Positions 19,394 to 31,273 of a stretch of DNA of 62,000 bases are shown piece by piece. Each line of letters starts with the position of its first letter. The first letter of the stretch is position 1. This stretch comes from Symbiodinium natans. Its lineage: Eukaryota > Sar > Dinophyceae > Suessiales > Symbiodiniaceae. The stretch spans positions 1 through 62,000 of the forward strand of contig CAJNDS010002848.1 of the NCBI GenBank assembly GCA_905221605.1, given 5' to 3'. Position numbers and translations under genes: made by a program. The notes under the pieces are model-generated. The model made no database searches and was not told the origin of the DNA. It was given only the letters and a program-made list of their open reading frames with translations.

Positions 19394-21975
19394 GACAGCA
19401 AGAAGGTTTTCAGTAGTCGGCACCTTTGTCAGAGCATCAGCAGGATTTATCTTCCCTGGGATGTGTTCAAGACTTAGACGCTCTTTGGCTACCAACTGCT
19501 GCAAGAATGCTGCCCGGAGCTCGATGTGACGCACCTTACGAAGAAGCGTTCCCATCTGAGCTATGGAAAGGGCGGACTCTGAGTCCCCATACGCGTGCAG
19601 CTTATACTGACCTTCTTCAGTCCCTTCAGGCATTCCTTCTACCATGGTCTGCACAAGAAGACTGATATACAAACCTTTACGGGCGACTTCGGTGAGAGCG
19701 GCTAGCTCCGCCTCAGCTGAAGATCATGCAATCGTGGTTTGCTTTCGGCTAAACGTCTTAAGGGCGCAGTTATTCCAGGTGACCATTCCTCCACTCACAG
19801 AGTTCAGACCCCAACTTGCGTCAACGAAACACGATACCGACTCAACGTCCTGGTCGTCCGTGAGAATCTCTCTCTCTCTGAAGGAGACACCTGGACCTTG
19901 TGCGAAAGCCCAGCAATCCAACGAAGCACGTCCCTCACGCACGCCTCCGCGGCGCAGTTTGGGACGCTTGGTGTCTACCAAGAAAACCGCAAACGTACTG
20001 AAGATCTGGTCTGGATAGGGCTGCCCAGGCCAATCTGCCCGAGAGTCCGTCTGTACCTCTCGCGGGCCTCGGGGGTAAGAAGAACGCACTGCTCTTCTTT
20101 CTTTATCAGATCCGCATACCTCCGTTCCAGGGGCGGAAGCTTAGGAGCAGCCTTGGTGACGCTATACTCCTGAAGACAGGATTCGAGATACTTCGAGTCC
20201 AGCCCGAAGTACACCTTGTTGGTTCCTGTTTCTCTGCGGAAAATCCTACGGCCCAGAAAAGAAACTTCACCCGGACGTCCTTCCAGCAATTCTCCAGTAA
20301 GCTTCAGTTTATACCGCTTCTTAAGGTCCTCATACACCTGGCGAGCTGCTTCTTCATTCTCTGCCCAAATCAGCAAATCGTCTACGTAGAACAAAACGAT
20401 CACTAACCCTGACTTCGTCTTCTTAGGAAATATAGTAGGGTCCAAGATCTGCTGGAAATCCTGTTTCCCCAAATGGGCAGATAGCTCTTTGTACCAAGAA
20501 AGAGGGGCACTACTTAAGCCATTCATGGCTCTAAAAAGCTTCAAGAAGACTCGCTCTTGGGTTTTTCCGAGTGTAATGTTTGTTGGCGACTGCACAAACT
20601 CCAGCCTCGCAATTGCAGCATGCATAAACGCGACCGACACATCACACGACAACACGGACCCTTTACGGCACAACATCGCCAGAAGAAGCCTCAGTCCTTC
20701 CAAGCTCGTAGAAGGGGAATAGATTCCTTCGGCAAGCGTCGTTCCGCCCATGGCGGCGAAGTAGAGCGACACAGTCCCGGTTTCTTGACCGTATTTACCC
20801 ATCGACTGGATAAGACTCTTCGTCCGCTCTCTTTAGCCAGTCTACGAGCCTCACGCTCTGACACTACCTCTCCTACTTTGAAGGACTCGAGCTCTTCAAG
20901 TTCCAATTTCATCGAAGCATAAAGCAACGCAGGATCCAACTTCTCCCCAGAGGTCTCCGAAACAGCGTCCCTCGGAACTCTGCACGTTATCCTCTTCCCA
21001 CCGAAAGCAAGCTCAAATCTCGAAGATGCTTCCTGACTCGCGGCACTGCAATCAGGTCCAGACATGAGCTTAGCCATTAGATGATCAGTAAGCCAGCCGA
21101 TCTCCATGTCACCGTCAAAACCACCAGGCAGCGGCTCAGGATCCCCTACTCCTTCCCCCTCATCGTCAGTGGGTTCTACGTAGCTTGGGATATCAGACAG
21201 TGGGTCTTCGGCTGGTATCATCTCTTCATCCTCTAAGATTTCTTGAAACAACGGCACCGGCTCAGCACTTGAGTCGACTGGTGGTTCCGGGGAGCTTCAA
21301 ACAAGATTGGCCTTTCAGGGTCCTCAGGGTCTACTGTCAGCCGCTGAGCGGCGCTCAAGATGCCTATGGACTCCGGATCATATGTGGGCATATCTCGCTC
21401 CAAGATCGCCCTACAGGCCGGGAAGATGTCGATCTCCGCGCTTCCAACGCGGGCTGCAAACACTCCCCCACCCCAAGGGTGGACCGGTCCAAGATACACA
21501 ACGCGGATCGTCTTCGCTCCGCGGTACTTGGCGTTCCACCGCTCCTTTGGCTTGGGGGCGGTATCCCGGTACCACATCCACGATGATCCCGGACGCCGCT
21601 CCTCCTTTCCTATTTCGGGCCAACTTTTCGGCTAGAGCAATCAGCGCACTTTCTTGGTCACAGCGAATGGTAACCATCTTTCCGACAAGACCCATTTCCC
21701 GAATGGCCCGGTCAATGTTGTAAATCAAGTTTGGATCGCTAAGCTCCATGGCGGGTAAAGAAACAGTGGACCATCAAAAGGACACGGAGTTTTCCAAAAT
21801 AGAAAAAATCGATCCCTATCGTTTGATCTTCCTTCTGGAGGTTTCTCCTCAAACGACGTGCGGGGACCCGGCCCTTGCTCGAACAACACGATTCACAATT
21901 CACATCATACGGATAATGCCCATGTGACCGATGAACATGCAACGCCACGCTCCTCAAAGGAATGCGCTCAGACAC
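19394..21975 (-). pseudogene. Decayed Ty1/copia pol (integrase-RT-RNase H), element A
   Basis: On the minus strand, in order: an integrase HHCC finger (HVHRSHGHYPYDVNCESC) with first catalytic Asp (IGIDFFYFG) near 21.8-21.95 kb; the second Asp and Glu (IRCDQESAL, KGAVERQ) near 21.6 kb; the integrase C-terminal part (RWNAKYRGAKTIRVVYLGP); RT with SCDVSVAFMHAA and FYVDDLLIWA (20.8-20.2 kb); and RNase H with VDASWG, YGDSESALS, RHIELRAAFL and the closing NPADALTK (20.0-19.4 kb). Frames change at least three times. The integrase seems to have lost sequence between the Glu and the C-terminal part. No LTR was found by eye at either end; the 3' end is replaced by the FNIP array. Confidence 0.85.
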
Positions 21976-22139
21976 TCCCTGTCCTGATCAACCTCCTTGA
22001 ATCGGTTCTGGAGCTCTCTCTCTCTCAGTTCTCTCGGACTCTCAGGGGGGTTCATGGGAGCATCAAGTTCGACGGCAGCCCTCGGAGTGCTCTTAACTGG
22101 CACTTCTCAAAGTAGGTGCTGCTCTCTGTTTCATCATCG

Positions 22140-24660
22140 CCCATGTGCTTCAAGCACAAACAAACATGCCATGCACAACAACTTGCCATGCGCACCACAC
22201 AACTTGCCATGCACAACAACATGTCACAAGAGGCCCGGAGGCCCATGCTCCTACCTTGAACCTTCTTCGCCTTTCAACCCTGTGCAGCACTAGAGTTCGT
22301 TCTACATCAACTCGGACATAACAGCTCCTAGTCTTGATTCGAACTCGAGTCCTCCTAAGTCGGGGCTTCAGACGAAACTTTCGGAAACGAACTTGAGGTC
22401 TAAAGAGAGCTCTTCCCAAACTTTGAAATCCCAACACCAGAAGACCTCCAATAGAACTCGCCACCACATAGATGGCCAACAACACCGCGAGGTCCAAACT
22501 TAAACCTGGCATGTGGAAAGAGTTCCTGGCCGGCGGTCGGGTTTGGGAAGTACAATTTAAGGAGTGATTGAGGAGTGTTTGGGGCATAGGGATTCTCCAT
22601 CCAAGATGCCTTTCTAGAGGACGGTTACCACAAACCATGCCAAGCACATCGCATGCACAAGCCATCTCTTCTGGGTTCTTTGGGAGTTGAGGGTAATCTC
22701 CAAGACGACCTTCGGGAACAAACTTGCCACGCAACCATGCCAAGCACAACTCACAAAGTTCAGGGTATACGACCTTCGGGATATTTTCAAGTATCTTGAG
22801 GGTAAAAAGACTTTCGGGACTTTCGAAAATCCCAGCGGCTTCAACGCTGCTTCGGTTTAACTCCCGGAGCGCGGGATCTTTTTCAACTCCACCCCTCAGA
22901 GCGCATCCACATGCGCAAAGATTCTTATCCCTCGGTGCGCCACAGCTTGCGCACGGATCTCGAATCCTGATGTCTGTACATGAAGAACTATAGTACAATT
23001 GAAGCACCTTGTCCTTTGAGAAACTCACGGTGCAGGAAGTCGGAATGTCCTTTCCTCTTGCGTCTGTCCTCGGCGACCCTCGTCCTCGCAGATCGGCCCT
23101 CGGGTCTCCTGCTCTTTCGGGACAGCAGGCGGCTGCTTGATGAAAGTCGAAGACGCTGCCGCCGAAGAGCTCGCCCATGCCGGAGCCGGCGGTGGGGCCA
23201 TTAGCTGTTGAGATTTGGGCGGCGGAGGAGGAGGCCTGTTGATGTTGAGGAGGCTCCATGGGTCCAACGAAGCCATCGATACGATTGATGGAGCAGGAGT
23301 TGATGGAGTTGGCGTACCGGGAGCAGCCTTTGGTGGCTCTGGGGTTTCGGGGGCCATTGCTGACGGACCAAATACGGTAAATGGTCGAGCTGCTCGTGGT
23401 GGATCTGCCGATTCCGCTGGACGTTCTGACCGAGATTGTTTGGGTCCTCCGCCAGCTTCCGCTGACGGACGCGCGCCAGGCCCTCCCGGAAACCCTCGGC
23501 TGCTGGAGTTGAAGATGAACTCGATGAGCCCGACGACGGTGGTGGACCAGATTTGGTCTGCACCCCCCCTCCAATAGCCGTCGCTGGGCGCGCCTTTTGA
23601 TGAACTGCTGCGCAACTAACTCCAGCTCCTTTTCCAAGATCTTCCATACTTCGGCAATATCCGGCGGACGCCTTCCGGTGCCTCCCAGGCTATGGGTCCC
23701 TCGGCGGTACCCATGAGTTCCACCAGTGAGCGATCCCCCACCTTCGCCCGCTCGTATGCGAGAATCGCACTGCGGATGCTCTTTAGAGCGAGAATCAAAG
23801 CCAGGGATGTTCCAGATTCCTGGCCCGGCGCTGAGATTTCTAAACCTCCCAGCGCTTGATTCACTAGGACTGAGGACAGTCCCCAGTGCGATAGCCCGTA
23901 CCCGTACCCGACTCTTATCGGGATGAGCCTCTTTTCGTGCCCTTGCTCGCACTCCATCGTCAGCTCTGGGGGCTCTTTGCGGAGGGGCCCCAATGAATGT
24001 GGTGATCCCACGTGAGGCATCGAGAGGCCTGCCACCTCCTGTCCGCGGGGTCGGCAGTCTCCGACAGCTGTGGTGTCGCCTGGTAAATCTCTTCCGGTGG
24101 CCCAAGTCTGTTCAAGGTGAAGCCAACACGGGGAACCGCATACGCCAAACCAGTGATCTTGGCCAGGTAGTCGGTGTGCTGAACTTCTGAGAGAGCATCC
24201 ATCGGAACTCCGTGGGAATCTAATATTAGGGGCCACAGCCCGTCGTCGCTGGCGACCAAATGGGTGAACCCAGATTGTTCCGCCGCAACGCGTAAACTCT
24301 CCTGAAAACGGAAGAACATCTGAGCCCTTGGTCCACGAAGATAACGCTGGAGGCTCTCTATCGAGCGGCGTTCGAAAACGCCAAACACCTCCTGCTCTTC
24401 CGGCGCAGGCTGGACCGGATTCCGCTTCTCCTTGTTGCTCCAGCTCACCGACTCGGCCACACTGAGGCTCTCCAAGGACCCCAGTGGTCCTGGGAACTGA
24501 CCGATGAGTCTGGGGCCGCACAGTCTGCAGGAACAACCAAGGGCGGAACATCTCCCAACCCCGGCATCTCCTTAACCACCCTGGTTGGCGGAAGCGTAAT
24601 GCGTTCCTCGGAAATCGGCGGCATCTCCGCATTCACCAACGAAACCTCCTAGGACCTTCT
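22140..24660 (-). pseudogene. Decayed Gag-like region of copia element A
   Basis: Several minus-strand frames each hold one protein-like piece in order: VNAEMPPISEERITLPPTR, then SIESLQRYLRGPRAQMFFRF, then ISAPGQESGTSLALILALK, then a Pro-rich linker, then a Cys cluster (CASCGAPRDKNLCACGCA), ESPESLFTLKILENIPK and a hydrophobic segment that could be membrane-spanning (LDLAVLLAIYVVASSIGGLL, near 22.5 kb). This order and its position just upstream of integrase suggest the 5' part of element A. Each switch of frame is a disabling change. The hydrophobic segment is unusual for Gag. Short CATGCCATGCACAACAACTT repeats lie at 22160-22230. Confidence 0.55.
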
Positions 24661-25179
24661 AGAAGAGGATTGGACAATGCTGCTGCAACGACGGGCTCGG
24701 CAGCAGGAACCACTTCTGGACCCAAGGGGGTCTCTACCTCCATGTTTGAGGAGGCCACACCCATTTGAGCGTTCTTCTTGTTCCCAACGGAAAACGTCTG
24801 CGGACAAACAAGCAAGCATGCACATGCCAAGCAAGCACTTAAGGTTCTTCCGGGACTTAGCTCTCCCTGCTCTTCGAGGCCCGGAGGTCCGTTCCCTTAC
24901 TCTATCTTGCTCTCCACCACGGCGCGGAAGCATGCGCACACAGTACCCCTAGAGCGAATAGCTCTGCCAATCTCAGTCACAAAACCAAGCAAGAAAAGAA
25001 AAACTGCAATCAAAGCTAAACTTTTCCACTGTTCCGCAGCTCTTGCTCCGAAGAAGAGGCACTTCTCCTCATTGAGGTCGCAACACGAACCAATCTTGAT
25101 GCTCAACATCCTCACCCTCCGGGGTCGAGTCGTGCTGCTCAAGCCACTGCAGCCCCGCCCACGTGGAAACACAATGCCA

Positions 25180-25935
25180 GCGGGGCTGAAGGGGGCTTCG
25201 AAGCCTTGGGGGGGGGGCGTGAAGGTCTGAAGGCTTCGAAGGCTTCGAAGGGGAGGACGAAGGCTTCGAAGGCTTCGAAGGGTGAGGACGAAGGCTTCGA
25301 AGGCTTCGAAGAGTGAGGACGAAGGGGGCTTCGAAGCCTTCGAAGGTGAAGACGAAAGGGGGCTTCGAAGGCTTCGACGAGGACGAAGGGGGCTTTCGAA
25401 GGCTCCGTCTCATCACTACTCCTCTGATTTTTCGAATAAAGAAATACAAAAAACAAAAGAAGATTCGAGGGGGTGGAATTTAGAAGAAATTCCCTTCTCC
25501 CTTCTCTCTGATTTTTCGAAAGATGAAATACGAATAACCAAAAAGATTCGAGGGAGGGTGGAATTTAGAACACATTCCCTTCTCTCTTCTCCCTTCCTCC
25601 CCCCAATTCTCCAGGCTTTGAAGGTAAAAAGGAAGGGGGGGGGGCTTCGAAAGCTTCGAAGGGAGGACGAAGGGGGCTTCGAAGGCTTCGAAGGTGAGCA
25701 CGAAGGGGGCTTCGAAGCTTCAAAGGTGAGGACGAAGGGGGCTTCGAAAGCTTCGAAGGTGAGGACGAGGGGGGGGGGGCTTCGAAGGCTTCGAAGGTGA
25801 GGACGAAGGGGGCTTCGTCCTCCCTTCAAAGCCTTCGAAGCCTTCGAAGCCCCCTTCGTTCTCATGAGCCGAAGGGGGGCTTCAGACCTTCAGCGCGAAG
25901 GGGCTTCGAAGCCCCCCCTTCGACCCTTCGCCTTC
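25180..25935. repeat. TTCGAAG-rich array with inverted centre
   Basis: Tandem words GGGGGCTTCGAAGGCTTCGAAGG with GAGGACGAA spacers, about 33 bp per unit, flank a central block (25421-25610) in which an 85-bp AT-rich segment (ctgatttttcgaa ... ggtggaatttag) is itself duplicated. Near 25805-25830 the orientation flips around GGACGAAGGGGGCTTCGTCC, so the left and right parts form a large inverted repeat. Both strands read open (SKPSKPP-like) because of composition. No gene is supported. Confidence 0.85.
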
Positions 25936-26670
25936 CCCCTTCGTGAAGGTTCTCGGATCCTGCCTGATGCTAGCAATAGTGGTCACATGCTGGTTCTTCT
26001 CACGGCAGCACATGTTGCTCGTTCTCGCAGAGGGAACGGCAGGGGCACACTCCTGCCTGTCCAACCCGATCTCCTTGAGACGAAACATGGGCGGCTTGGC
26101 AAAAATCGAAAGGAATCCTCTGCCAAGCAAGCGCTAGTCGAAGAGGTTCGTGGATTTCTCGACGGATTGACGTTCAGCAAATGTCCACAAAACGGTGATT
26201 GACTTTCTGGCATACAATTTGCATTTTGCGATATGGCATGTGGCCACCACAGCAAGCCCTGCTTTGAGTACACACATGTGGATGCACGAACACATGTGCC
26301 ATTTTTGGGGTTTGCAAGGTTTAGAAGGGATTGAGCAAGCTTGAAATTTGCAATTCGACTCAGCCCCACCGCTGAGCATGCTTCAAAGCCGACTAATGCT
26401 CTGGACTCAGGTAAACAGACATTCGAAGCACCCAGCGCCTTCACGCCAGGTGTGACCTTCCAGTGCGTGCATGTTGTTCAAGCAGCCTCCGAACTCGCTT
26501 CGGCAGTGGCGAATCTGACCTCTTGTGTGAAAGAAGCAGTGGGGACACAGGCAAGTTGGAGGATACAGATGTCCTCTGTGATGTGGAAGTGATGGAAGTG
26601 GTTCTTCCGTGATCGAGGAAAATGGCACACCGCCTAGCAGCTGGGGGCACACAAACCCAATCAGGCAGCA
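25936..26670. other. No recognisable gene; LINE 5' flank
   Basis: Short open stretches without motifs. It precedes the endonuclease domain of LINE 1 and may contain its degraded 5' region. Confidence 0.4.
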
Positions 26671-26689
26671 GCTGTGACCCGTTTCGAAA

Positions 26690-28616
26690 TGACTTTCGCA
26701 GCGGGCAAGGCCATCAGCGAGTGTGGCACTCGCATTCGCTTCATGACGTTTCACGTCGGAGGTTTGGCATCAGACGCAGACGACGTCTTTATGGCTGCAT
26801 GTACCAGCTGCCGCCAGAGGCCAAGCCGCACATCATTTGCCTGCAGGAGACGCATTGGAAAAATAGCACGGAGAATACCAGCTGGATGGCATGTCATCAC
26901 CTCCAGTAGCTCCGGTGACTTTAGGTCCAGTGGGCTGATAGTCATGATCTCCCATGATCTTCTTCTCGATTCACAAGCTCATCGCGGCTTCTTCATCATT
27001 CACCTGAGTGATGCTGCCATTGATGTCTTAAATGTGTATCAAAGTGTGTCCACAGGCAACAGGCCGCAATCACATTATACTGCCAAACGGGACCACATGT
27101 GGAGGCACCTGCGAGAAGTTTTGCGTCGACTTCCGCAGCGAAACCCGTTGATCCTTGCAGGGCATATGAATACGCAAAGTTTATCGCTTTCGGGTCATGT
27201 TGGCAAGGTTCACATAGGCACTAATGGGGTCACTAGGGGAGGCGATCAGGACGTTGATCAGCTTGTGGACCTCATTAAAGACTTCGATCTTTGCCTGTTA
27301 AATAGTTGGGTTCGCCATGCCAGGGCCACATTCTATTCTGGAGAGGCCAGCTCGCACATTGACCACGTCTACACCAGAAGACGTGATGCTGACGACAAGG
27401 CCTGCTGTGCGCATACAGTGAACATAGACTACTTTCCATGGCGGGATGGGGGCAAGCACTATCCAGTGCTGGCGGATCTATGCCCGCTCCGTCTGTGTCA
27501 CCACGCACCTCCAGCACCGACCCAGACCTGGGATCAAAAGGCCATGATCCATGACTTTCTCCATGTGCCAATGGCTGTGTCATGTTTTCAGGATCTCTTG
27601 AACGGCAAACTCGAGCAGGCAGACTACAACAAGCAGTTCTGCAACGCTGCACTTGAACAGGCTGAAGAGGCCTCCAGAACTGGGCATGTGCATGATCTTT
27701 ATGCTACCACCAGACAGCTGGCACCCAAACAAGTCAGAAGACGTGTCAGGCTGCGTGGACCAGAGAGCGCACTCCTCGATCATCAGGGTGAGCTGGATCT
27801 TTTGCAGGAGCACTGTGAACACCTGTTCTCCTCTGCTGATTCTGACACAAAAGCCTATGATCTGCAAGCTCTTGCTCCATATGTGACGGATGCTGCGATT
27901 GCATCCAACATGAAAAAGATCCCTCTCCGCAAAGCTGCTCCACCAGGCCACGTTCCTGCGGTTGCATGGAAGATGACAGGCCAGCTGGGATGTCAGGCAA
28001 TTGAGGCCCTTGTTCACACTATGGAACGAGAGGTTCCCAAGCCAAGCATGGCGCGATGCATGGCTAGCCTTCATTCCGAAGATATCCACGCCAAAGGTGC
28101 TCAAGGATCTTCGACCTATCGGTCTTCAGGATATAGAAGGCAAGTGTGTCCTGGGTGCTATCAGAGACGAATCAGAGATGCTGTCATGCCCTATGTTTTG
28201 CAATACACGGCAGACTGGCCTCAGCTTGCATACCTAGGGCAGCGTTCTACTCGCCAGGCCATCAACAGAGCTTTCGAACACTGCGCATTGGTTAGGGAGG
28301 CTGTGACGGGAGGCAAGTTGAGTGGACTTTCACCGACTAGAACAGCAATGGGGGACACACAGGTAAGTGTGGATATGTCTCAGGCCTTTGACAGATTGGA
28401 TCGATCCCTGCTTCTGGAGGCCATGACCGATGCGCGCATCCTATCTCCTCTTCAAGATGCAATCATGGCATGGCATCAGGGCATGGAATACCACTTGCAA
28501 CACGCTGACCTGAAGACCAAGGTTGAAAGTACGGTTGGGGTTAGACAAGGATGGAAAATTGCACCCGTTCTCTGGGTGTTGTATACCTGTTGCTTCAACG
28601 CACTGCCAGCTAGTGC
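26690..28616 (+). pseudogene. LINE 1: EEP endonuclease and partial reverse transcriptase
   Basis: A non-LTR retrotransposon fragment. The N-terminal endonuclease/exonuclease/phosphatase (EEP) domain has the IICLQETHW motif in one frame (about 26830-26860), and in the main frame the later motifs and SSHIDHVYTRR. The usual G-D-F-N catalytic motif reads G-H-M-N (His codon 27163-27165), so the active-site Asp is lost. A linker (ATTRQLAPKQVRRRV) and partial RT follow. RT block LRPIGLQDIEGKCVLGAIRD sits in another frame (28.1 kb), then VDMSQAFDRLDRS (28.38 kb) and GVRQGWKIAPVLW (28.55 kb) in the main frame. At least two frameshifts are present. The frame stops being RT at 28616, just before the catalytic Y/F-A-D-D, where a T-rich insertion begins. 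It is not functional. Confidence 0.8.
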
Positions 28617-29323
28617 ATTCTTTTTTTTTTGGACCATTGCCTCTTTACTACATCAGCAGCGCAGTAGGCCGTTCTTAGGGATCTCAATGCGAGAGGTGAA
28701 ACGGAGCAGGTGCGAAAACCAAAGCAAACAAACACCAAAACAAACACAAAACACAACCACCAACCAGCAGCAACCCGAAGAGCAGAGCACCAAAAGTCTA
28801 CGTGTCCCCCGCGCTCAGTACTCAAAGTCGTCGCAGAAGTCCAGGTGTAATCGAGCAGCGCAGAGCATACGGGGGGGTCGCAAAATGCGAGGGTATGCCA
28901 GATCATCAAAACCACCATCATGAGCCACAGGTGCAAAGAAGGTCAGCCGGCAAGCTGTATCGACAGCAGAATTACCGACCGACACGGTGAGTCCCAGGCG
29001 CACAGTGGCGAAAAGGGAAGGTACAAAACTGGCCCAATATCCCAGAGGGAAAACAAGGCCAGCCGCGCCCCATGGTGGTCAGCCAGTGGGGACTTTTTGG
29101 CAAGAAAAATGCAAGACCAGCCCAGGGCTTGATTATTGGAGCCCGGTCAAGGTCAGTGCACAACTAAGCCCAATTTGACCACGTACCCAAGCAGAAACAG
29201 GGGCCGCGGTCAGCAGGGTTTCAACCCTTCCCAGAGGGGAGCTGCGTCAAGCAGCTGCCAATTCAGAGAGGAAAGACTACCCGACAGTGGTCAGACCCTT
29301 ACTGTGGAGGTTACTTCGGCGCC
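28617..29323 (-). mobile_element. Insertion with poly(A) tail, no coding content recognised
   Basis: On the minus strand the sequence runs ...GGCCTACTGCGCTGCTGATG, then TAGTAAAGAGGCAATGGTCC, then an A-run (T-run at 28620-28630 on the plus strand). A near-identical terminus next to a T8 run is present at about 16423-16470. This is the signature expected of a retroposed RNA family inserted antisense into LINE 1. The other end of the insertion, and whether the 1,950-bp array belongs to it, could not be seen. No target duplication was identified. Confidence 0.4.
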
Positions 29324-31273
29324 CCTACCTTTCAGAGTTGATTTCTTGCCCTCTTTTTGTGTCTCCAAATCCACACATCTTTCACCACCCGCACACTTCC
29401 ACACTTGAACAGGCAGCAGAACCCAGCTGACATACACACAAACGCACACTGCCCACTAAAGCCACTTTGCACCCACACAATGGCACACACCACACTCCAT
29501 GACACACACGACTCTCTGCCAAAACGCCGAACCCACAACACACCACACCCATTCACAATGTTGAAAAAAAACGAGGTAAACACACACAGACACCACTGCA
29601 AGGTCACTGTTTTTTTTGTTTGGTGTCACTTCTGCACACACTAACACTTTGCTTGCACATTAAAGCCAAAAGACATGCACCTGCAAACCAACCCACTTTG
29701 CAACCACAAATGCACCACACACACACACACATCCACATCCACACACTCTTGCACATGCACACTCAGAAAAACAGCCAAAAAATACAAAATGCACATTCTT
29801 ATGAGATATCTTTTTGTTCCAATTGCAATTTTTTCACTGTCTTTCTGGTCAATCGACAGCTTACCGGGCTACAGCACCAAAACACTTATTGAACGATCTG
29901 TTTGGTTTTGGTTTAGAGCGGTTTCTCGGAAGCTTGAACCGAGAACACAAAAAACAAAGAAAACATTGAACAAAAGCAAGAGAAAAATTCTTTTCAGACG
30001 GGCGAAGGCAATTTGAACTGAAAAAGAAAGTGTTGCTGTGCATGAATCTGCTGCTGGTTCTGGAGAAAATTGTCTAGGTTTCACGACTCTGGTTCTCCAA
30101 AGTTCAAAAATAAAAACCAATGTTTTTGCAGTTCATGCTAACAAATCACACTGACCTCTCATGATGGCCAGAACGACTTGAGAGTCGCCCAGCCTCGATT
30201 TCCATTCCATTCAACTTTTTTTTGACAAAGCTTCGATTGCGTTCTCTTGTCTTTAATTTTCCAAAATGGCCAAACAGAAATTCAAGGCACAGCAGAAGAA
30301 ACTCTTTCTTTCAGGCTGGGTGCCCCAGTTCTTTGTCTTTCGTTTTGGTTGCGTGTTGCAATTCTTCCCTGGATTCAGCACCATTCAACAAATTTTCAAA
30401 ATTTCTGAAGTCCGAAAATGTTGAAAAAACCCTCAAAATCAGCACTTGATCAGTGAAATTTGTTGAATTCACTCTGGTGTTTCGCTCGCTTCGCTCGCAC
30501 TTATTCACATTCTGGTAATACACTTTGCATTCAAGTGGTTTGGCTTGGGCGTCGCGCGCAACCTTAACGAATCAACACCACGGTTGAACTCGTCTCGTCC
30601 TGCAGTTGATTTCTGTCCAAACGGCACTGTCAGAGGCTTTTAAAAACACTTGTTTCAAAGCATTGAACTTTTCCAAGCTGCAGTTTCCACCAATGTTGAC
30701 TCTGCCCCCTTCTTTTTCCTCTTCTGCCTTCAGGCCTTGCACCAAAACCTGGAGAACGTGAAACCCAAGATGAGGGGCAGCAAAATTGATCGAAAAGGTA
30801 GGGAAGCTCCAGTGAAGTTCCGGTTCTAAACAAGATCACACTTTGCTGCCTGGCTGCCTGCTGTTCTGATTTTGGGGAAGACTGACACAAGACTTAGACT
30901 GGAACCGACTGAGAGGCTTATGTGTTTTACTCGCAATGAGGAACTGTAAAAGCCAGATCTGGCTTCCCGTGTGTGAAAAACGCCGCAACTGGGCCCAAAA
31001 ATGGCTCCTAAACTTGGGTTCCAATTTAAGGCTCCAACCTGGGTGGCCTTGTATGTTCACACAGGAAATCCAAAATCTGGGGCCCGTTTTCGGTGCCCAG
31101 AATTGAGCTGCTTTTGGAACCCATTTGAGTTCAATCACAATTCTATTCGATACTGTTTGCATCAACACTCAAAAAAACAAAAAATGCCGTCGATACGCGT
31201 GTTCTTGGCTTGCTAAACTTGTCTTTAGCTGGCATTCAAGACAAAGCAGTCTTGCATTGTTTGCGTGCAATCT
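29324..31273. repeat. 1,950-bp tandem unit, copy 1
   Basis: Begins CCTACCTTTCAGAGTTG and carries a CA-rich stretch, AT-rich middle parts and the phrase TTTCGCTCGCTTCGCTCGC. It differs from copy 2 at scattered bases and small indels in the CA-rich part. The open stretches it contains recur only because the copies are alike; none has a recognisable domain. Confidence 0.9.

Noticed and set aside
25069-25865. SKPSKPP-type repeat protein
   Set aside because: Both strands are equally open and the repeat is palindromic, so coding is unlikely.
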